7,770 bases of DNA from contig VBKQ01000212.1 of assembly GCA_005879505.1 (NCBI GenBank), positions 1-7,770 on the forward strand, in the 5' to 3' direction. The DNA is from Deltaproteobacteria bacterium. Its GTDB lineage: Bacteria; Myxococcota; Myxococcia; Myxococcales; 40CM-4-68-19. The notes under the pieces are model-generated. The model was not told the DNA's origin. It was given only the letters and a program-made list of their open reading frames with translations, and did no database searches. This document shows positions 1-4,498 of the stretch, piece by piece; position 1 is the stretch's first letter, and each line of letters opens with the position of its first letter. Position numbers and translations under genes: made by a program.

Positions 1-149
1 GTGCGACCCCAGTGGTGGCGATAGACGTCGCCGACGTTGAAGTCCTCGTAGTACCGGCCTCGCTCGACGATCCGGCGGGAGGATGCGGGGCTTTCTTCAG
101 CCATGCAGCGAGGCGTAGGTCGCCCGCCGGAATCAGTCAAGTGTCGCAT
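1..149 (-). CDS. MaoC-family dehydratase/hydratase, N-terminal fragment
   Basis: This is the 5' end of a minus-strand gene that runs off the left edge. The visible protein contains GRYYEDFNVGDVYRHHWGR, which matches the opening of MaoC-like hotdog-fold enoyl-CoA hydratases/dehydratases (an F-x-V-G-D element followed by RH and GRT). Such enzymes act on CoA or ACP thioesters in the cytoplasm; the catalytic part lies outside the window, so the substrate is unknown. Two in-frame ATG starts are possible. The one at 149 has a perfect AGGAGG (160-165) ten bases upstream. The one at 104 has no clear ribosome site but begins where third-position G/C bias becomes strong and where family members usually start (MAEESP). 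I chose 149 for its ribosome site; the extra 15 residues look non-coding in composition, so 104 remains a serious alternative. The gene diverges from the PilZ gene. Confidence 0.75.
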   Translation of the reverse strand, partial: MRHLTDSGGRPTPRCMAEESPASSRRIVERGRYYEDFNVGDVYRHHWGR

Positions 150-159
150 CGCGTCGTAA

Positions 160-165
160 CCTCCT
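160..165 (-). promoter_or_regulatory. Shine-Dalgarno AGGAGG for the MaoC gene
   Basis: Plus-strand CCTCCT reads AGGAGG on the minus strand, ten bases upstream of the ATG at 149. It is the main evidence for the longer MaoC start. It sits only four bases from the first codon of the divergent PilZ gene, so the two leaders overlap almost completely. Confidence 0.5.
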
Positions 166-168
166 CGC

Positions 169-531
169 ATGCGGAAAGTGGACGAGTACCGCGTGGCTGC
201 GTCAAATCGTCTTGTGGAATGGCAGGATCTCGATTCCGTCCGGCGGCGGCGCAAGTACACCCGGCGCGGAGTGCAACTCGAGGCGCGGGTCCGGACCGGC
301 GCGCGGGATCTGCTCGCTACCGCCGAGAACATCTCTCCCGGTGGGGCGTTCCTGCGTGTCGATCTGCCCGTAGAGACGGAAGATCTAGTCGCCACCATCC
401 ACCTGCCTCACGGGCGCGGGCTCCACGTGCACGCCAAGGTCCGCTGGCGCCGGGCAGAGCCGCCCGGCATCGGAGTCGAGTTCGCGGGCTTCCTCGAAGG
501 ACCCTGGGAAGAGATCAGCCGATCCGCTTGA
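169..531 (+). CDS. Single-domain PilZ protein (putative c-di-GMP binder)
   Basis: The 120-residue protein consists almost entirely of one PilZ domain. An arginine-rich stretch RRRRKYTRRGVQLEARV (about residues 25-41) supplies the RxxxR-type element at the domain start. A second element, NISPGGAFLRV (about 54-64), matches the D/N-x-S-x-x-G motif. The end has the usual strand pattern, HAKVRWRR followed by GIGVEFAGF. PilZ domains bind cyclic di-GMP and work as cytosolic effectors of motility, surface polysaccharide or development. There is no output domain, so it probably acts on a partner, as stand-alone PilZ proteins of myxobacteria do. The ATG at 169 has no good ribosome site and the first 20 codons have weak third-position bias, so the true start may be a nearby in-frame GTG (178, 193 or 214). 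The start cannot lie much later without losing the RxxxR element. Its 3' end overlaps the convergent lipoprotein gene by 17 bases. Confidence 0.85.
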   Translation: MRKVDEYRVAASNRLVEWQDLDSVRRRRKYTRRGVQLEARVRTGARDLLATAENISPGGAFLRVDLPVETEDLVATIHLPHGRGLHVHAKVRWRRAEPPGIGVEFAGFLEGPWEEISRSA

Positions 532-922
532 GCACGTGGAAAGCGACGCTGCTGCGGACCAGCGCGCACTCGGTCTTGCGCAGGCAGAGCGCCACCGCCT
601 TGAACGGCACCTTGGCTTGCCGGCCCACCACCACCGAGCCTGCGGGCACTTCGGAATACCGGTCCTGCAGCGACTCCATCGAGGCACCCTTCCTGCACTG
701 CGCGAGCAGGTCGTTGGCGAGCGATTCCGCCTGGCGGACGTCGCGGCTGGGCCTTTGCACGTCGATCACTGGCGGCTGTCCGGGTGCATCCATGCGGTTC
801 CAGCCCACCTGGACCTGGAGAATCTCGGCTCGGTCAGCAGGCGTCGCGCAGGCGCCTGGATCGCGGGTCGGCGCCGACGCGCAGGCGAGCATGAGAACGA
901 GCCAGGCCCCCGGCAGCTTCAT
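515..922 (-). CDS. Small lipoprotein with degenerate parvulin-like (PpiC) domain
   Basis: A 135-residue protein with a short signal peptide ending in MLAC (Cys14), an approximate lipobox, so it is probably a lipidated envelope protein. The rest aligns by eye with the parvulin/PpiC rotamase fold: a first strand RAEILQVQV (31-39), a helix AESLANDLLAQCRKGASM (65-82), the typical LQDRYSEVPAGSVVVG loop (85-100), VPFKAVALCL (105-114) and the closing strand AFHVLKRI (127-134). Parvulins catalyse cis/trans isomerisation of prolyl bonds and often help fold outer-membrane or secreted proteins. The His of the first strand (usually [RS]-H-I-L) is replaced here, while the closing-strand His128 is kept, so catalysis may be weak or lost. 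The ATG overlaps the stop of the FIST gene (ATGA, 919-922), which indicates translational coupling. The family call rests on pattern only. Confidence 0.75.
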   Translation of the reverse strand: MKLPGAWLVLMLACASAPTRDPGACATPADRAEILQVQVGWNRMDAPGQPPVIDVQRPSRDVRQAESLANDLLAQCRKGASMESLQDRYSEVPAGSVVVGRQAKVPFKAVALCLRKTECALVRSSVAFHVLKRIG

Positions 923-2013
923 CCGTCGCCCACTGCCAGGACGCCGGTGAAGAGGTGCACGCCGGTCGCGTCACCGGCGGGCCCGAGCTCGAAGCTCGTG
1001 CGCATCGAGAGCAGCGGAAAGCTCCCCAGCGACTGCTCGATGAGGCGCAGGTCGAGCCCGGGCACACCGTACAAGGTGGTACCGCGGCTCGCGCAGTCGA
1101 AGTAGAGCCCCCAGGAGGGGCGCGGATCGCGGAGCTTGTCGAGCGCCTGCTGCAGCGTGCGGCGCGCGCCCATGCCGTCGCGGAGGGTGAACGAGACGCT
1201 GTGACCTTCGGGGATCGGCGCGCCGGTCTCCAGGGCGCCGCGCTCCTCGTCGATCCCGAGGAGGGGAACGGAGACGAAGTCCTCGACGGAGAACGGCTCG
1301 CCCGGCCGCGGCGACACGCCCAGCGCGACGAACTGCAGCGCCTCGCCATCGAGGCCCGGCTGCTCGGCGAGGGAGGCAAGCGCTTCCATCGCGGGGCGCG
1401 AGTCCAGCTCGAGCAGCGCCCTCCCTTCCGAACGGGTGACGAGGAGGGGCTTTCCGATGGCCTGATGCGACTGCGCGACCGCGAGCCGCCCAGGCGCCGG
1501 GAAGAACGCCCCGACCGCGTGGGCGTACGCGAGGTCGTGATCGAGCAGGAGGCCGCCCTCGACCGCCACTCCGCCGCCGGCGACGCGGACCCGGCCGAGC
1601 GCGCCGAGGAGCCGCTGGACCGGCGCCTCGGGGTCGGCGAACACGATGCCGAGCGCGCCCGGACCGGCCTTCTGCGCGGCCGCGCGCAGCTCGTCCGGCG
1701 CGTCGCTGCGGAACGAGAACAGCTCCGCGCGCTGCGCCAGTGCGAGCACGCCCAGCGCCGGCCCGTCCTCCATCTCGGCGTCGCCGGGAACCAGCGCTGC
1801 CGAGGTGGCGCCCCCGACGATCTGGGCATTCGCCCCGGCGGCGTCCCGGAGCGCCTCGCAGAGCTCCACCGCCTCGTCGAGGTGCTCCGGCGTCGCCGCG
1901 ACGATCAAGCACGCGGCCTCATCCAGGCCCGCCGCATCCAGGGCCCGGGTGGCGGCATCGCGCGCCGCCAGGCGCACGTCCTCGGCTCGGCTGACCGCAG
2001 CTCCCGCGCGCAT
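919..2013 (-). CDS. FIST domain sensory protein (FIST_N + FIST_C)
   Basis: A 364-residue cytoplasmic protein made only of the FIST N and C modules. It opens MRAGAAVSRAEDVRLAARDA, the usual FIST start. The N domain carries VGGATSAALV (66-75), followed by repeated hydrophobic strands including GVLALAQ and GIVFADP. The C domain ends with WGLYFDCASRGTTLYG (301-316), then LIEQSLGSFPLL and a FELGP segment where GEIGP is common. FIST domains are thought to bind small ligands, perhaps amino acids, and usually feed kinases, cyclases or chemoreceptors; this one has no attached output module. The ATG at 2013 is chosen because the only longer start (2052) is a TTG that adds 13 residues unlike the family. 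No Shine-Dalgarno is evident at 2013. It is transcribed away from the nucleotidase gene and is the first gene of a two-gene unit with the parvulin-like lipoprotein. Confidence 0.88.
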   Translation of the reverse strand: MRAGAAVSRAEDVRLAARDAATRALDAAGLDEAACLIVAATPEHLDEAVELCEALRDAAGANAQIVGGATSAALVPGDAEMEDGPALGVLALAQRAELFSFRSDAPDELRAAAQKAGPGALGIVFADPEAPVQRLLGALGRVRVAGGGVAVEGGLLLDHDLAYAHAVGAFFPAPGRLAVAQSHQAIGKPLLVTRSEGRALLELDSRPAMEALASLAEQPGLDGEALQFVALGVSPRPGEPFSVEDFVSVPLLGIDEERGALETGAPIPEGHSVSFTLRDGMGARRTLQQALDKLRDPRPSWGLYFDCASRGTTLYGVPGLDLRLIEQSLGSFPLLSMRTSFELGPAGDATGVHLFTGVLAVGDG

Positions 2014-2097
2014 GTCCCAAGCATAAGACGGATCTGGGGACACAATACGCAATTCGTGCCAACCTCGATGCGGCGCGTCAGGTGGTTATGGCATCGT
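2014..2097. promoter_or_regulatory. Divergent intergenic region, presumed promoters
   Basis: These 84 bases separate the FIST gene (minus) from the nucleotidase gene (plus), so both transcripts must begin here or inside the neighbouring gene. On the minus strand a TATGCT hexamer (2020-2025) lies six bases before the FIST ATG, which would fit a leaderless transcript, but no convincing -35 element sits at the right distance. On the plus strand GGTGG (2081-2085) is the only ribosome-site candidate for the nucleotidase. No operator palindrome is clear. Confidence 0.4.
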
Positions 2098-3840
2098 ATG
2101 GCGTCCGCGATGCGTCTCCTGTTCCCCCTCCTCGTCGCCGCGCTCGCCTGCGCCCCATCGCCGGCGAAGGCCGCCGTTCCCTCGCAGGGGCGAAGGCTCA
2201 CGATCGTCGCCATCAACGACACACACGGTGCGCTGCTCGAGGTGGCGGCGCCGAAGTGGATCGCCTCGAGCACCGAGAGCGAGATCGGGGGCGCGGATTG
2301 GTTCGGCGGATATCTCGAGGCCATCCGCGCCGAGGCGAAGGAGCACGGCGGGGCGGTCATCGTCCTCGACGCCGGTGACGCTTTCCAGGGAACGCTGATC
2401 TCGAACCGTTTCCAGGGAAGGAGCGTCACCGACGTGTACAACGCGCTCGGCGTCACCGCCGCGGCGCTGGGAAACCACGAGTTCGATTTCGGCATACCGG
2501 TGCTGAAGGAGCGCATCGCGCAAGCCCGCTACCCCATCCTCGCCGCGAACGTCTTCTTGAAGGGGACCCGGCAGCGTCCGGATTGGCTGCGTCCGAGCAC
2601 GATCGTCGACGCGGGCGGCATCCGCGTGGGGATCATCGGCCTCGCGACGGTCGAGACGCCCCTCACCACCAATCCGGCGCTGATCGCGGGGATCGACTTC
2701 GTCGAAGGCGGCGCGGTGGCTGCGCAGGAGGCCGATCTGCTGCGGTCCCGGGGCGCGACGGTGGTGGTGATCAGCGCGCATGCCGGCCCCGGTCCGCCGG
2801 AGAACGAGATCCAGCGCATCGCCGAGGCGGTGCGAGGCAAGGTGGACGCCATCGCCAGCGGGCATCATCACGTCTCCATCGGCCCGCCGCCGCTGGTGGT
2901 CGAAAACGTGCCCATCGTGCAGTCGGGCTCGAAGCTGCAGGCCTTCTCCGTCATCGAGCTCGCGCTCGATGCAAACGGCCGGGTGACCTCGTTCGCCGTC
3001 AACGAGGGATCCCTGCCCAGGTCCGGCGGCCCGCAGGCGATCCTGCACACGTATCGAGGTCAGCCGGCGCAATGGCGTGGTCGCCGGATCGAGCCGGACG
3101 CGCGCGTCGCGGCGATCTTGCGCAGCTATGACCGCGAGGTGCGGGCGCTGCGCGAGACGCTCGTCGGAGAGACGCGGGTCGACCTGCGCAAAGGCAGCGG
3201 AAACGACCTGCTCGGGAACCTGACGTCCGACGCCCTCCGCTCCGGCGCCGGCGGAGGCCTCAAGGCCCAGTTCGCCCTGCAGAACGCCGGCGGATTGCGC
3301 ATCAGCGAAATTCCGGCGGGCCCGATCACGTTCGGACAGATCTTCGACCTTTATCCGTTCGACAACGAGCAGGTGGTGGTCTCGCTGCGGGCGATCGAGG
3401 TCCGCAACGCGCTGGAAGCGGTCCTCCATCACGGCAAGGGGCCGATGCGCGTCTCGGGGCTGCGGTACTCGATCGACTGGGAGAAGTTCGGCGCCGGCAG
3501 CGATCCGAAGGGAGCCCCGGACGGAGCGATCGTCGTACGGATGGTCGACGACGGCGGCCGGGTGCTCTGCGAGACCACGAGCTGCGGCAGGCACGCGTGC
3601 CAGTCCACCTGCGCGCCGGGCACGTACACGGTATCGGTGACCGATTTTCTCGTGAGCGGCGGCGACGGCCTGACGATGCTGCAAGGCGCACCGAAGCGCT
3701 CCCGCGGCATCCTCGCGCGCGACATCGTGGTCGCCTACGTGAAGGAGCACCGGCCCTTGACGATGGAGGTGCTCGGCGCCAGCCAGCAGCCTCGCTGGAC
3801 GCAGACCGGCTCGGCGCGCCGGGTGCAGATGGGCGAATGA
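2098..3840 (+). CDS. Secreted 5'-nucleotidase / UDP-sugar hydrolase family metallophosphoesterase
   Basis: A 580-residue exported enzyme of the UshA/5'-nucleotidase family, which removes phosphate from nucleotides or splits UDP-sugars in the periplasm using two metal ions. The signal peptide (hydrophobic core about 7-17) probably ends at AKA-AV (25/26); Cys18 lies in a poor lipobox. The calcineurin-like domain has all expected metal motifs: N-D-T-H-G (Asp41, His43), AGDAFQG (Asp94), GNHEFD (Asn126, His127), SAHAG (His228) and GHHH (His256, His258). The C-terminal substrate domain has NAGGLR (396-401), YPFDNE (419-424) and SGGDG (520-524). Length fits the family at about 550-600. An unusual four-cysteine stretch (Cys491, 496, 501, 505) precedes the GGDG segment. 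Starts at 2068, 2098 and 2110 are all possible; 2098 is preferred for GGTGG twelve bases upstream, but weakly. Its stop overlaps the next gene's ATG. Confidence 0.93.
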   Translation: MASAMRLLFPLLVAALACAPSPAKAAVPSQGRRLTIVAINDTHGALLEVAAPKWIASSTESEIGGADWFGGYLEAIRAEAKEHGGAVIVLDAGDAFQGTLISNRFQGRSVTDVYNALGVTAAALGNHEFDFGIPVLKERIAQARYPILAANVFLKGTRQRPDWLRPSTIVDAGGIRVGIIGLATVETPLTTNPALIAGIDFVEGGAVAAQEADLLRSRGATVVVISAHAGPGPPENEIQRIAEAVRGKVDAIASGHHHVSIGPPPLVVENVPIVQSGSKLQAFSVIELALDANGRVTSFAVNEGSLPRSGGPQAILHTYRGQPAQWRGRRIEPDARVAAILRSYDREVRALRETLVGETRVDLRKGSGNDLLGNLTSDALRSGAGGGLKAQFALQNAGGLRISEIPAGPITFGQIFDLYPFDNEQVVVSLRAIEVRNALEAVLHHGKGPMRVSGLRYSIDWEKFGAGSDPKGAPDGAIVVRMVDDGGRVLCETTSCGRHACQSTCAPGTYTVSVTDFLVSGGDGLTMLQGAPKRSRGILARDIVVAYVKEHRPLTMEVLGASQQPRWTQTGSARRVQMGE

Positions 3841-4259
3841 CTCTCGACCTCCTCCTCGACCTCGGCCTCCCCGGCCTCGTCTTCCTCGGCATCTGCGTGT
3901 GGTTGATCCGGAAGGCGGCGCGCGCCGCGCGGACCGAGGCGGACCTGGAGGGCGAGCGGCTCCAGGGCGCGCTCGCGGAGGAGCTTCGCGCGGCGCGAGC
4001 ACGAGCCGAGCAGTCGCAAAGGCCGGGGCTTGCGGCGGTCCGCACGGCCGACGTGGACCCGCTCGCGGGAGCGGACGTTCGCGGGGCGGACCCGGTGCAT
4101 CTGGCGGTGGTGGCGCGGTCGGCGGAGGGAGCGGTGCTGTGGGTGAGATCGAACGAGACTCACGCGGTGTGGTGCGAGCGCATCGGAGGGGGGCGGGAGG
4201 TGATTCGCGTCGCGCGGGTGGAGGGAGGAGCGGTGGCAGAGCAGTGGTCGTTCGGGTGA
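3837..4259 (+). CDS. Small single-pass membrane protein, unknown function
   Basis: A 140-residue protein I do not recognise. Residues about 5-26 (LLLDLGLPGLVFLGICVWLI) form one strong membrane segment right at the N-terminus. A charged, Ala/Arg/Glu-rich helix (about 27-60) follows that could form a coiled coil, and then a compact soluble tail with alternating strands (HLAVVARSAEGAVLWV, EVIRVARVEGGAV). Basic residues directly after the membrane segment suggest that the tail is cytoplasmic. The ATG overlaps the nucleotidase stop as ATGA (3837-3840), with GGGCGA just upstream, so the two are probably translated together. This suggests a role linked to the nucleotidase or its envelope location, but that is inference from position only. 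The overlap and the sensible protein make it a real gene despite the unknown family. Confidence 0.7.
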   Translation: MTLDLLLDLGLPGLVFLGICVWLIRKAARAARTEADLEGERLQGALAEELRAARARAEQSQRPGLAAVRTADVDPLAGADVRGADPVHLAVVARSAEGAVLWVRSNETHAVWCERIGGGREVIRVARVEGGAVAEQWSFG

Positions 4260-4275
4260 GGCGGAGAGGAGGCCT

Positions 4276-4305
4276 GATCTCTGCCCGATCTCTGCCCAAT
4301 TCGAT
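4276..4305 (-). repeat. Tandem pair of 11-bp cores, reversed copies A and B
   Basis: GATCTCTGCCC occurs twice in immediate succession (4276-4286 and 4287-4297), followed by AATTCGAT. Read on the minus strand this is a full 19-bp unit, ATCGAATTGGGCAGAGATC (4305-4287), with an extra GGGCAGAGATC core directly appended. Both point opposite to the three copies further right. Confidence 0.85.
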
Positions 4306-4370
4306 GCGTGCGAGGACAACGGAGGCCGTCGTCTCCGGTGACCGGCCGTATATTGAATCGGGCAGAGATC
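4287..4370. repeat. Long inverted repeat between convergent genes
   Basis: Copies A and C form 19-base arms (17 matching) around a 46-base loop. The loop holds a smaller inverted repeat, CCGGT-G-ACCGG (4335-4345), inside a GGCCG/CGGCC pair (4324-4328 and 4343-4347). RNA from either strand could fold here. Because no T run follows, a Rho-independent terminator is possible but not shown. Confidence 0.5.
4352..4370 (+). repeat. 19-bp repeat copy C
   Basis: ATTGAATCGGGCAGAGATC matches the reverse complement of copy A (4287-4305) at 17 of 19 positions, so the two face each other across 46 bases and form a long inverted repeat. Confidence 0.85.
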
Positions 4371-4411
4371 GGAGGCTGTGCGCTCCGCCGCCGCGCGCGC
4401 AACACCCGACC

Positions 4412-4430
4412 ATCGAAATGGGCAGAGATC
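4412..4430 (+). repeat. 19-bp repeat copy D
   Basis: ATCGAAATGGGCAGAGATC differs from the minus-strand reading of copy A at one base. It starts 60 bases after copy C and, like C, is followed by GG. Confidence 0.85.
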
Positions 4431-4479
4431 GGTGGGGCTCCCCGACTCCCGTCGCCTTCCCCGCGCGCTCCACACGAGC

Positions 4480-4498
4480 AGCGAATCGGGCAGAGTTC
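4480..4498 (+). repeat. Diverged repeat copy E, abutting a stop codon
   Basis: AGCGAATCGGGCAGAGTTC keeps GAATCGGGCAGAG (4483-4495) but has a changed end. It finishes exactly one base before the stop codon (4499-4501) of the minus-strand peptidase gene, so it is the first sequence transcribed after that gene. Confidence 0.75.

Larger units (their letters stand above)
4260..4498. other. Convergent intergenic region carrying a repeat cluster
   Basis: This 239-base gap lies between the 3' ends of two converging genes. No credible gene is present in any frame. Its content is dominated by five copies or part-copies of an ATCGAATYGGGCAGAGATC-like repeat, plus the inverted repeats formed by them. 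Both flanking operons need to end transcription here, but no classic GC hairpin followed by a T run is seen on either strand. Confidence 0.8.

Noticed and set aside
2014..2052. Upstream extension of the FIST gene to 2052
   Set aside because: The start there is TTG and adds 13 residues unlike FIST proteins; the ATG at 2013 gives the usual MRAGAA opening.
2045..2064. A sigma-54-like site on the minus strand (TTGGCACGAATTGC) upstream of FIST
   Set aside because: GG and GC are separated by eight bases instead of the required ten, so the -24/-12 spacing is wrong.
955..2097. A very long plus-strand reading frame from 955 that continues into the nucleotidase
   Set aside because: The first 380 codons are antisense to the FIST gene, are Arg/Glu-rich and lack any domain. 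The signal peptide begins near 2098-2110, so the upstream part is a high-GC open frame, not a fusion.
2086..4473. A 795-codon minus-strand open frame across the nucleotidase region
   Set aside because: The product is Arg/Pro-rich with no motif and lies opposite a gene whose catalytic motifs are all intact.
4276..4498. The repeat cluster as a CRISPR array
   Set aside because: Copies differ in orientation, spacing is irregular, repeats are too short and diverged, and no cas gene is present.
4276..4498. The repeat cluster as an insertion sequence remnant or MITE
   Set aside because: No transposase fragment, no flanking target duplication seen, and internal copies are more similar to each other than a single pair of terminal repeats would explain. 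A genome search could reopen this.
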